A DNA stretch of 64,000 bases from Pollutibacter soli (lineage in GTDB: Bacteria; Bacteroidota; Bacteroidia; Chitinophagales; Chitinophagaceae), in the NCBI GenBank assembly GCA_029269725.1, contig JARJHS010000001.1, forward strand, positions 248,001-312,000, read 5' to 3'. Below the pieces are notes generated by a model. It did no database searches, was not told where the DNA came from, and saw only the letters and a list, made by a program, of their open reading frames with translations. The position numbers and the translations under genes are program-made. Shown here in pieces: positions 1 to 8,231 of this stretch; within the stretch, counting starts at the first letter, position 1; every line of letters starts with the position of its first letter.

Positions 1-2892
1 AACCTCACAGTGGCCCGGGAAAGCAACGTGGTTAATCAACTTGCCGGTAAGGTAGCGGGAGTAACCGTAGTGAGCAGCCCGTCAGGTGTTGGAGGTTCTG
101 CCCGTGTTTCTATCCGCGGTGAACGTTCGGTCGACCTGAATAAGAATCAACCACTATACGTTGTTGATGGCGTACCTATCAGTAATGCTATTGCAGGAGG
201 ATCGGGCAGAGGAAATCTTGAGGTGGATTTTGGAAATGGTGCAAGCTTTATCAATCCTGATGATATCGAAAGTCTGAGTGTATTGAAAGGCCCTGCTGCA
301 TCAGCATTGTATGGTTCACGTGCAGCAAACGGCGTGATCCTGATCAAAACAAAATCAGGCAAAAAAGGAAAAGGCATTGGTGTTGAAGTGAACAGTAATG
401 CGACATTCGAAACACCGTTAAAACTTCCTAAGTACCAAACTGTTTACGGACAGGGAAATGGTAGTGGTGGAGATTTTGCATTTGTAAACGGTGGTGGTGG
501 TGGTCTTGCCGACGGTACTGATGAAGGATGGGGTCCAGCTTTTAAAGGTCAGCTGTTTCCGCAGTACAACTCACCCAGGACGTTAAACGGTGAAGTCATT
601 CCTTTCACTGGTGGCGATTTGAATGCGCCAGCAGGAAGCGTGATCACATCAACTCCATGGGTTGCTGATAAGGACAATCTGAAAAACTTTTTCGAAACCG
701 GAACAACTTATACAAACAATGTGGCGCTTGTTGGTGGAAATAAAGACGGCGATTTCCGTTTGAACTATACCAATCTTAATCAGAAAGGTATGGTACCTAA
801 TACCGACCTGGAAAGAAACACAGTTTCTCTTTCCGGTGGATACAATTTCACCAACAAACTTTCAGCACGTGCATATGTAAGCTATATCAATGGTGTGAGT
901 GATAACCGCCCTTCCATCAGTTATGGTACTGAAAATATCATGTACCTGTTCAACTGTTGGTTACCTGCATCTGTAAAGGTAAGCGACATGCAGAGGCTAT
1001 GGCAGAATGGTCTGGATAATATCAAACAATACGGTTGGAACTACAATTACCATGATAATCCATACCTCACTGTATATGAAAATACAAATGGACAGTACTA
1101 TAACCGCATTATTGGAAATATTGTATTGAAATATGATTTCACCAGCTGGCTGAGTCTGCAATTACGTACGGCCACTGACTGGAGTGCAGAAAGACGCGAA
1201 TATCGTCGCGCATTCAGTACACAACGCTTCCCTTACGGAGAGTACAGAGAGGTGAATATCACGAACCAGGAAAGAAATTCTGATTTCCTTCTGTCTGCAA
1301 ATAGAAATATCAACAGTGACTTTGCTTTCAGCGCAACACTCGGTGGTAACCAGATGCGCCAGACATCACGCTTCAACGAAGAAGTGGCCGGACAGTTGAA
1401 TATCCCGGACATCTACAATATGAATAACTCCAGGATCGCACCGGTTGTAGAACAAAGTAATGTTGGCAAAAGAATTAATAGCCTTTATGGTACTGCTGGC
1501 GTATCCTGGAAAAACAAAATTTTTCTTGATGTAACAGGCAGGAATGACTGGAGCAGTGCGCTTACATTACCTGAAAATCTGAAGGCATTTGGATCTACTG
1601 ACAATTCCTATTTTTATTCTTCAGTAGCCCTTAGTGTGATCATGAGCGATATGATCCATTTGCCTGAAGTGATCAGCTTCTGGAAACTCAGGGGCAGCTT
1701 TGCGCAGGTGGGCAACGATACAGATCCATTTGCCTTTACACAGACCTACAATAGAAGTGACCCCTTTGGTGCATACCAGATCTACAGTGAAACAAGCAGC
1801 CTGGCCAATCTTAAACTCAAGCCCGAAATCAGTTCAGCTTACGAATTTGGAACTGATATCCGTTTCTTCAGTAACAGAGTCGGTCTTGATCTCACTTATT
1901 ACCAGAGTCGTACCAAAAACCAGATCCTGAATATACCTCTGTCGAATACCAGCGGTTATTCTTCAAGAAAAATCAATGCAGGTCTTATCAAAAACTGGGG
2001 TATTGAAACGATCCTAACGATATCGCCTGTACGCAAAGAGAATTTTACCTGGGATGCTTATGTGAATTTCTCTGCGAACAGAAGTGAAGTTGTTGAACTT
2101 AGTGATGGACTAACAAACTATGTTATGGCCAGCCGTTCAGTTTCTGTTGAAGCCCGTGTTGGCGAGCGCATGGGAGATTTGTATGGAATTGGTTTTGCCC
2201 GTGTTCAAAGTACAGATCCCAATAAACCTTATTATGATGCCAAAGGCACTTATACAGGTCAGATGGTATTCGCTGCAAACGGTCGGCCGATTGCAACAAC
2301 CAACAGGATTAAGTTGGGCAATTACAACCCTGATTTTCTCGTCGGTATCGGAAATAGTTTTAATTACCGCGGTGTAAGATTAAGTTTCCTCTTTGACATA
2401 CGTCAGGGTGGTGAACTTTATTCACATACGCAGACTGTTGGTCGTGAAGGTGGCATCATTGAAGAAACACTCGAAGGCCGTGCCGACGGATATGATCTCA
2501 GTAAACCCGGAAACGGTGTGATAGGCGCCGGTGTTGTTCAGAATGCAGATGGTAGCTTCAGTCCGAATACTACAAAAGTGGATGTTCGTCAGTGGCATAC
2601 CGCATATACTGGTGGACGTAGTATTGCAGAGGGTGTTATGTACGACGCGTCATTTATCAAACTGCGTGAACTGCAGATCGGTTACAATCTTCCTGATAAA
2701 TGGTTTGGCAAAACCCCGTTCCATGGTATGTCAGTAACACTGGTGGGACGCAACCTGCTATTGTGGGATAAAGTTCCGCATGTTGATCCGGAGAATATGT
2801 CATATTCTGGTGGTACTGCCTTACCGGGCATCGAATACATGGCACTGCCTTCCGCACGTAGCTATGGTGTAAATCTGAGTTTCAAATTATAA
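1..2892 (+). CDS. SusC/RagA-family TonB-dependent outer-membrane receptor (5' end outside window)
   Basis: This is a beta-barrel receptor that imports a ligand across the outer membrane with a SusD lipoprotein lid, powered by TonB. The frame is open from base 1, so the N-terminus (signal peptide, CNA-B/carboxypeptidase-like domain) lies upstream. Seen: the plug domain with LAGKVAGVTV near the start, then the SusC-family hallmark LYGSRAANGVILI, a long beta-barrel rich in aromatic strands and a C-terminal strand ending in NLSFKL. The SusD partner starts 21 bp downstream. The remaining genes to 10648 follow on the same strand, and they suggest a phosphonate-containing substrate, but that is inference; SusC sequence alone does not show the ligand. 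Confidence 0.95.
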   Translation, partial: NLTVARESNVVNQLAGKVAGVTVVSSPSGVGGSARVSIRGERSVDLNKNQPLYVVDGVPISNAIAGGSGRGNLEVDFGNGASFINPDDIESLSVLKGPAASALYGSRAANGVILIKTKSGKKGKGIGVEVNSNATFETPLKLPKYQTVYGQGNGSGGDFAFVNGGGGGLADGTDEGWGPAFKGQLFPQYNSPRTLNGEVIPFTGGDLNAPAGSVITSTPWVADKDNLKNFFETGTTYTNNVALVGGNKDGDFRLNYTNLNQKGMVPNTDLERNTVSLSGGYNFTNKLSARAYVSYINGVSDNRPSISYGTENIMYLFNCWLPASVKVSDMQRLWQNGLDNIKQYGWNYNYHDNPYLTVYENTNGQYYNRIIGNIVLKYDFTSWLSLQLRTATDWSAERREYRRAFSTQRFPYGEYREVNITNQERNSDFLLSANRNINSDFAFSATLGGNQMRQTSRFNEEVAGQLNIPDIYNMNNSRIAPVVEQSNVGKRINSLYGTAGVSWKNKIFLDVTGRNDWSSALTLPENLKAFGSTDNSYFYSSVALSVIMSDMIHLPEVISFWKLRGSFAQVGNDTDPFAFTQTYNRSDPFGAYQIYSETSSLANLKLKPEISSAYEFGTDIRFFSNRVGLDLTYYQSRTKNQILNIPLSNTSGYSSRKINAGLIKNWGIETILTISPVRKENFTWDAYVNFSANRSEVVELSDGLTNYVMASRSVSVEARVGERMGDLYGIGFARVQSTDPNKPYYDAKGTYTGQMVFAANGRPIATTNRIKLGNYNPDFLVGIGNSFNYRGVRLSFLFDIRQGGELYSHTQTVGREGGIIEETLEGRADGYDLSKPGNGVIGAGVVQNADGSFSPNTTKVDVRQWHTAYTGGRSIAEGVMYDASFIKLRELQIGYNLPDKWFGKTPFHGMSVTLVGRNLLLWDKVPHVDPENMSYSGGTALPGIEYMALPSARSYGVNLSFKL

Positions 2893-2913
2893 GCCATTAA
2901 AATCATCATAGTA

Positions 2914-4446
2914 ATGAAAAAGATGAAAATAAAATTCCTGCTGATCCTGATCGTAATAGCGGCAGTTTCGTGCACAAAAGATTTTGAAGAGGTCAATACC
3001 AACAGAAATAATCCCACCATTGTAACGCCGGATCTTTTGCTGAGTGGTATAATCAAATCATTGATGGATCGCCAGGTTAACGAAGCTTGGGGAATTGGTA
3101 ATATAGTAGTTCAGCATCATGCCAAGATCCAGTTCGTGAATGAAGACCGTTATCTGTGGAATGAAAAAAATGATATCTGGAATACGGTTTTTGATACCTA
3201 CCGTAACGTGCAGAATATTATGAACGATGTAAAAGAAGAGGAAACCAATCCTTATTTCGGTGTGAGCCTGATTCTGAAATCATGGATGTTCTCTTTGGCA
3301 ACGGACGCCTATGGTGATATTCCGTATTCAGAAGCCGGCAAGGCAAAATCCGAACAGGTATACCAGCCTGTTTACGATAAACAGGAAGATATCTATAATG
3401 GATTGCTCGCTGACCTTGCAAAAGCAAACGAACTGCTGAGTACGCCAAATAATATCAGTCTGAATGGAGACCTGATCTATGGCGGTGGCGCCTCATCTCT
3501 GATCAAGTGGAGAAAACTCGCAAACACTTTAAGAGTGAGATTGCTCATGCGGGTTTCGAAAAAGAAAAATGTAGGAGCAGATTTACAAGCCATCATCAGT
3601 GACCCTGTAAAATATCCATTGTTTGAAAGCAATGCTGACAATGCAGAATTGAAGTATCTCGCGGCGGCTCCTAATCAATGGCCTTTATACGGCTCCCGTG
3701 TCGGTTCTTTTGATGAATTTCGCATCAGCAAAACTTTAGTTGACAGGTTGAATGCGCTCGGTGATCCAAGGGTGAATATTTTTGGTAGACCAACACAGAA
3801 ATCAGTTGCAGCCGGCTCACCCAAAATCGAAGGCATTCCTAACGGTTTGAGCGATGTTGATGCGCTTGCCTATAATGGCGGAGTGCAGGGTGTTTCACGC
3901 GTGGGTTACACATTTGCATGCCTTGTTTGTAACGATGTGAATCAAGCTGCTCCTGATCCCGCAGCTGCAAGAGCGCTACTGATGAACTATTCTGAATTGC
4001 AGTTTCTTCTTGCCGAGGCAAGACAGAAAAATCTCATTTCCACAGGTACAGCGGAAGAATATTATAACAAAGGTATTTCGTCCAATTTCAACTACTGGAA
4101 GATCGTAGTGCCATCGGGCTACAACCTGAATATAGAGATGCCTGCTGATTATCTTTCCCGCCCTAATATTGCGCTTACTGGTTCCGATGATGAAAAGCTT
4201 GCAAAAATCGCCATGCAGAAATGGGTCGCGCTTTATTTCAACGGTCTCGAAGCGTGGTTTGACTGGAGAAGAACAGGCATGCCTGCAATTGTTCCCGGCC
4301 CGGCGAATCTGAATAACAATAAAGTTCCGATCAGGTATATCTATCCTTTGTCTGAACAGTCGTTGAACACTGATAACCGCGCTGCTGCCGTTGCAAGACA
4401 GGGTGGTACCGATGATATCAACACCAAGATCTGGCTGCTTCAATAA
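2914..4446 (+). CDS. SusD/RagB-family nutrient-binding outer-membrane lipoprotein
   Basis: Surface lipoprotein that caps the SusC barrel and helps bind substrate. The N-terminus is a lipoprotein signal peptide: a basic start, a hydrophobic run to about residue 18, and the lipobox VSC with Cys20. The mature protein has the helical TPR-like SusD pattern (510 aa, usual for the SusD-like_2 group), for example KSWMFSLATDAYGDIPYSEA and a C-terminal ALYFNGLEAWFDWRRTG, both typical of SusD. It lies 21 bp after the SusC gene, so the two are cotranscribed. A hairpin follows the stop codon at 4470-4497 and may reduce read-through into the enzyme genes. Confidence 0.95.
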   Translation: MKKMKIKFLLILIVIAAVSCTKDFEEVNTNRNNPTIVTPDLLLSGIIKSLMDRQVNEAWGIGNIVVQHHAKIQFVNEDRYLWNEKNDIWNTVFDTYRNVQNIMNDVKEEETNPYFGVSLILKSWMFSLATDAYGDIPYSEAGKAKSEQVYQPVYDKQEDIYNGLLADLAKANELLSTPNNISLNGDLIYGGGASSLIKWRKLANTLRVRLLMRVSKKKNVGADLQAIISDPVKYPLFESNADNAELKYLAAAPNQWPLYGSRVGSFDEFRISKTLVDRLNALGDPRVNIFGRPTQKSVAAGSPKIEGIPNGLSDVDALAYNGGVQGVSRVGYTFACLVCNDVNQAAPDPAAARALLMNYSELQFLLAEARQKNLISTGTAEEYYNKGISSNFNYWKIVVPSGYNLNIEMPADYLSRPNIALTGSDDEKLAKIAMQKWVALYFNGLEAWFDWRRTGMPAIVPGPANLNNNKVPIRYIYPLSEQSLNTDNRAAAVARQGGTDDINTKIWLLQ

Positions 4447-4469
4447 TCGTTAGTTGTTTTGGTTATCTA

Positions 4470-4505
4470 AGGAAGCGGAATTGGTCGTCCGCTTCCTATT
4501 ATTTT
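4470..4505 (+). terminator. Hairpin after SusD gene, possible intrinsic or partial terminator
   Basis: Bases 4470-4479 pair perfectly with 4488-4497 (10-bp stem, 8-base loop), followed by a T-rich stretch, attattttac. It sits 24 bp after the SusD stop and just before the next same-strand gene. It may be an attenuating terminator or mRNA-stabilising hairpin that makes SusCD more abundant than the enzymes downstream; this role is inferred. Confidence 0.55.
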
Positions 4506-4515
4506 ACTTAGTGCC

Positions 4516-5820
4516 ATGGTAAGAACAATCTTCGCGTCGATCTTCTATTTTATTTCTGTACTCTCTACTGTCGCACAGGATTTCGTTATGGGTAAGCATT
4601 TACCAGCATGGCAGCCCGGTTTCCTGGATATTCATCATATCAATACTGGCAGAGGAAGTGCAGCCTTCATCATATTTCCGGATGGCACAAACATGTTGCT
4701 GGACGCAGGTGAAATTCCACCGACAGATTCGAGAGTGATGACACCAAGGAATTCATCCATCAAGCCGAATAATGAAAAGAAGCCTTACGAATGGATATCC
4801 TGGTATATTCAAAGGCATTCACCTCAATCGGAGAAGACACAGATTGATTACGCTCTGACCACACATTTTCATGATGACCATTTTGGAAGCTGGTATCCTG
4901 ATGCTCCACTATCAAAGTCGGGAAAATTTGTATTGTCCGGCATTACAGGTGTTGGAGAAGTTATTCCGATAAGAACGCTTGCAGATCGTGCATCACCATC
5001 TTTTTCATTTCCCTTTGATTTCAGGAAAACTGAAAAAGCGAAATATATTGAACCCACATTTGATAAGACTTTTGAAAACTATCTCGCATTTATACAGGAA
5101 AAATCAAAATCAGGGTTAAAGTTGGATTCATTTCGCGCAGGCAGTAAAACTCAATTTGTTCAAAAAAATGGTAAGCTTGCCAGCAACGACTTTTATATTC
5201 AGAATATCAAATCAAATGGTTTTATCTGGACTGGTAAAGACAGTTCAGTGGTAAATCATTTTCCGGATGCAGATGCTTCGAAATCCACCACATGGCCCGA
5301 TGAGAATAGTATGAGTCTTGCATTTTGTATCAACTATGGGCCATTTAAATATTATACGGGCGGAGATAATGCAGGCAACTTAATTACCGGTGATAATCCA
5401 TTAAAAGATGTAGAGACTGCAATTGCTAAGGTTGTTGGGGAAGTTGATATTGCAACGATGGATCATCATGGCAACCGGGACGCAATCAACGAATATTTTG
5501 TAAAAACACTGAAGCCCAAGATATGGATCGGGCAGAGCTGGTCGTCGGATCATCCGGGTCATGAAGTTTTGATCAGGATGACAAATAAAAATATTTATCC
5601 TGGTGAACGCGATCTTTTTGCAACAAATATGCTCGAGGCAAACAGAATAGTAATCGGACCGTTAATTGACAGGTCTTATAAAAGTCAACAAGGCCATATT
5701 GTGGTTCGGGTCTTGCCAGGCGGCAAATCTTATTACATAATTATTCTGGAAGACAATACTCCGGAAATGCCCGTTAAATCAGTATTCGGGCCTTATCAAT
5801 CAAAATCAATCCGTCATTAA
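4516..5820 (+). CDS. Secreted metallo-beta-lactamase-fold hydrolase
   Basis: A signal peptide (hydrophobic residues about 5-19, VAQ before Asp22) precedes a metallo-beta-lactamase domain. The metal motif is THFHDDHFG at residues 116-124 (HxHxDH). Later ligands are suggested by YTGGDN and MDHHGNRD, and the C-terminal part has WSSDHPGHEV. The order and the opening HHINTGRGSAAFIIFPDG resemble the ComEC/Rec2-like branch of the fold, but the protein is a stand-alone secreted enzyme. The substrate cannot be read from the sequence. It lies between SusD and a secreted phosphatase-superfamily enzyme, so a role in trimming an imported phospho- or phosphono-ester is an inference. I see no frameshift or missing HxHxDH residue. 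Confidence 0.85.
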   Translation: MVRTIFASIFYFISVLSTVAQDFVMGKHLPAWQPGFLDIHHINTGRGSAAFIIFPDGTNMLLDAGEIPPTDSRVMTPRNSSIKPNNEKKPYEWISWYIQRHSPQSEKTQIDYALTTHFHDDHFGSWYPDAPLSKSGKFVLSGITGVGEVIPIRTLADRASPSFSFPFDFRKTEKAKYIEPTFDKTFENYLAFIQEKSKSGLKLDSFRAGSKTQFVQKNGKLASNDFYIQNIKSNGFIWTGKDSSVVNHFPDADASKSTTWPDENSMSLAFCINYGPFKYYTGGDNAGNLITGDNPLKDVETAIAKVVGEVDIATMDHHGNRDAINEYFVKTLKPKIWIGQSWSSDHPGHEVLIRMTNKNIYPGERDLFATNMLEANRIVIGPLIDRSYKSQQGHIVVRVLPGGKSYYIIILEDNTPEMPVKSVFGPYQSKSIRH

Positions 5821-5840
5821 ACGCCAACAAAATCGATCTC

Positions 5841-6926
5841 ATGAAAAAATTTTTTACAATTATTCTTGCGACAATTTTATTTGATAACGCATATACGCAA
5901 ACGAATACATCTGAAAACATAATCGTTATCACGATGGATGGCTTTCGCTGGCAGGAGTTGTTTGGTGGTGCAGACAGTGTTCTTTGTTTTGATACGACAG
6001 CCGAGTATAGTTATAAGTATGTTCAGAAGCAATTCTGGGCACCAACGGCAGTTGAACGCAGAAAAAAGCTGATGCCCTTTTTCTGGTCGCAGATTGCCTC
6101 GAAGGGGATGCTGTTGGGAAACAGGCAGTATGGGAATTTTGTAAACAACGCAAATCCTTACTGGTTCTCTTATCCAGGCTACAATGAAATATTTACAGGC
6201 TATCCCGATAAAGGAGTAAACTCAAATGATAAAATTCCCAATCCCAACGAAAACGTATTTGAATACCTGAACAAAATGCCTGAGTTCAAAAATAAAACTG
6301 TTGTATTCGGATCATGGGATGTGTACTCTTCAATTTTCAACGAAGCCAGGAGTGGACTGCTGGTGAATGATGGTTTCAGAGATCTCGGTGGAAAATTGAC
6401 AGAAAGGCAACAATTGTTTAACCGACTCCAGCATGAGATGCCCGATCTTTTCCATGGCGGAGAGCGTTTGGATCTTGCTACTTTCAATATCGCATTTGAG
6501 TATATGAAAGTGAATAAGCCAAAGTTGATGTATATAGGGTTGGGCGATACCGATGAGTGGGCGCACGCAGGCAGATATGATTATTACCTCGATGCCATTC
6601 AGAAATCAGATGCATGGATCAGGCAGATCTGGGAATATATTCAGTCGACAAAGGAGTACGCAAACAAAACGACTTTGATCATTACAACAGATCATGGTCG
6701 GGGTTCTGCGGACAGCAGCAACTGGAAGCATCATGGAGAAAAGATTTACAATGCCAGTGAAATCTGGATCGCGGCAATCGGACCATCAGTGCCTCCAAGT
6801 GGAGAAAATAAAACGTCGGCGCACTATCAACAAGGGCAAATAGCGGCCACAATCGCAGAATGGCTTGGAAAATCTTTTAAACCAAAACATACTCCTCTGC
6901 CCGCATTAAGCATCGGAAAAAAATAA
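5841..6926 (+). CDS. Secreted alkaline-phosphatase-superfamily phosphohydrolase/phosphodiesterase
   Basis: A two-zinc hydrolase of the alkaline phosphatase/sulfatase/phosphodiesterase superfamily. The N-terminal signal peptide spans about residues 1-20. Metal ligand positions of the superfamily are visible: Asp33 in ITMDGFRW, Asp238 and His242 in DEWAH, Asp284-His285 in TTDHGRG, and His297/298 in WKHHGE. The nucleophile is probably a Ser, Thr or Tyr in the FSYPGYNE region, but I cannot assign it. The superfamily includes phosphonoacetate hydrolase and nucleotide pyrophosphatase/phosphodiesterases, so it may release phosphonate or phosphate from an ester in the periplasm. It starts 20 bp after the MBL gene and ends 6 bp before the PhnZ-like gene, which supports one operon. 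Confidence 0.85.
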   Translation: MKKFFTIILATILFDNAYTQTNTSENIIVITMDGFRWQELFGGADSVLCFDTTAEYSYKYVQKQFWAPTAVERRKKLMPFFWSQIASKGMLLGNRQYGNFVNNANPYWFSYPGYNEIFTGYPDKGVNSNDKIPNPNENVFEYLNKMPEFKNKTVVFGSWDVYSSIFNEARSGLLVNDGFRDLGGKLTERQQLFNRLQHEMPDLFHGGERLDLATFNIAFEYMKVNKPKLMYIGLGDTDEWAHAGRYDYYLDAIQKSDAWIRQIWEYIQSTKEYANKTTLIITTDHGRGSADSSNWKHHGEKIYNASEIWIAAIGPSVPPSGENKTSAHYQQGQIAATIAEWLGKSFKPKHTPLPALSIGKK

Positions 6927-6932
6927 ATAAAG

Positions 6933-7523
6933 ATGACAGTAAACCCGGAACAGAAAGCCGCAGAAACGGCTGATTTTATCCTATCGCTTTATGATCGTTT
7001 TGGAGATGGAGATTATATTGGTGAACCCGTTTCTCAACTTGAGCATATGGTTCAGGCTGCACAACTGGCAGAAGAGAGCGGTAGCAGTGAAGAGATTATT
7101 CTCGCTGCATTCTTTCATGACCTGGGCCATTTTTGTGAGTTCCTTCAACCGGTTGAACAGATGGATGGATTTGGAGTTGTTGATCATGAAAAACTAGGGG
7201 CTGATTTTCTTCTTGACCATGGATTTTCAGAATCCATATCAAGCCTGGTAAGGAATCACGTCCAGGCTAAGCGATACCTGACATTTCGCTATCCGGAATA
7301 TTATGAAAAGCTATCCGATGCCAGTAAAGAAACGTTGAGATTTCAGGGTGGAAAGATGTCTGCAGAAGAGGCGTCTGCATTCGAGGCAGATCCTTTGTTT
7401 CAGCAACATCTGAATCTTCGTCGTTGGGATGAGCAGGCTAAAATTTCAGATAAACCTTTGCCTTCTTTAAACAGTTACAGGAAAATGATGATCGATCATT
7501 TGTTAGATCAGAATAAAAAATAA
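6933..7523 (+). CDS. PhnZ-like HD-domain mixed-valent diiron oxygenase (phosphonate-associated HD protein)
   Basis: Related to PhnZ and the phosphonate-operon HD proteins; PhnZ oxidatively cleaves the C-P bond of 1-hydroxy-2-aminoethylphosphonate to glycine and phosphate. Seen: His38, His62-Asp63 and His66 (HDLGH), His85, His109 and Asp166. Their spacing matches the PhnZ metal ligands as I know them (H34, H58, D59, H80, H104, D161, with H62 beside the metal). Tyr28 and Glu31 fall where the PhnZ induced-fit Tyr24 and Glu27 lie. Lys113, Ser131, Thr134 and Arg163 fall where its phosphonate-binding residues lie. At 196 aa it is about PhnZ length. No PhnY-type 2-oxoglutarate hydroxylase is in the window. 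The alternative is a different nucleotide- or phosphonate-directed HD enzyme. Confidence 0.88.
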   Translation: MTVNPEQKAAETADFILSLYDRFGDGDYIGEPVSQLEHMVQAAQLAEESGSSEEIILAAFFHDLGHFCEFLQPVEQMDGFGVVDHEKLGADFLLDHGFSESISSLVRNHVQAKRYLTFRYPEYYEKLSDASKETLRFQGGKMSAEEASAFEADPLFQQHLNLRRWDEQAKISDKPLPSLNSYRKMMIDHLLDQNKK

Positions 7524-7533
7524 AGAGAAAAAT

Positions 7534-8211
7534 ATGGGATTCAAACTTGCGGTTTTTGATATGGCGGGTACTACAGTAGCAGACCAGGATGCAGTTGCCC
7601 GTGCTTTCCGTTCTGCATTTGAAAATTTTGGAGTGGAGATATCTGTTCCGGAAATAAAGCCTTTGATGGGCTACAAGAAAACACTCGCTATTGAAACCGT
7701 ATTGCGGAATCATGGTCGCGAAACTGATGAATATATAATCGAAGCAGTACATAATGATTTTGTCGGGGAAATGATATCCTACTACGCATATGATCATGCT
7801 GTCCAGCCAATGGATGGTGCCGAAGATGTATTTATGATTTGCAGAAAGATGGGAATCAGGATCGCTCTGAATACGGGTTTCCCAAAAGTGATTGCTGATA
7901 CCATTATAAACAGGTTTGGCTGGAGAGAAAACGGAATCATTGATGACTATATCGCAAGTGATGAAGTAGAAAAGGGCAGACCTTTCCCGTATATGATCCA
8001 TGAGCTCATGAAACGCGCCGCATTAACAGATGCAAAACAGGTATTGAAAGCAGGTGATACCGAAGTAGATGTAAATGAGGGACGCGCAGCGGGATGCGGG
8101 CTGGTGGTTGCGGTAACAACCGGTGCATTTACAAGACACCAGCTCGAACCCTATCATCCTGATTTTATTATTGACAGTCTGCTGGCACTTCCGGCCATCA
8201 TCAATCATTGA
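7534..8211 (+). CDS. Phosphonatase-like HAD hydrolase (PhnX relative)
   Basis: Haloacid-dehalogenase-superfamily enzyme of the phosphonatase-like group. The nucleophile motif is FDMAGTTV, with Asp9 and Ala at +2 (DxA), which is diagnostic of phosphonoacetaldehyde hydrolase and its relatives; ordinary HAD phosphatases have DxD. Cap residues Met45-Gly46 and Lys49 align with the PhnX MGxxK segment, whose Lys forms the Schiff base with phosphonoacetaldehyde, but the following PhnX His is Ala52 here. Later motifs are NTGFPK and KAGDTEVDVNEG (acidic metal loop). It is 10 bp after the PhnZ-like gene. The likely job is C-P cleavage of phosphonoacetaldehyde or a close analogue; the exact substrate is uncertain. 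Confidence 0.88.
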   Translation: MGFKLAVFDMAGTTVADQDAVARAFRSAFENFGVEISVPEIKPLMGYKKTLAIETVLRNHGRETDEYIIEAVHNDFVGEMISYYAYDHAVQPMDGAEDVFMICRKMGIRIALNTGFPKVIADTIINRFGWRENGIIDDYIASDEVEKGRPFPYMIHELMKRAALTDAKQVLKAGDTEVDVNEGRAAGCGLVVAVTTGAFTRHQLEPYHPDFIIDSLLALPAIINH

Positions 8212-8231
8212 AAAATGCACGAAACATTTTC

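Noticed and set aside
3976..4443. 155-codon minus-strand frame opposite the SusD gene
   Set aside because: Shadow of the SusD codons; no start signal and no conserved motifs.
7438..8001. 187-codon minus-strand frame
   Set aside because: Antisense to the PhnZ-like and HAD genes; no family resemblance, cysteine- and histidine-rich composition of a shadow frame.
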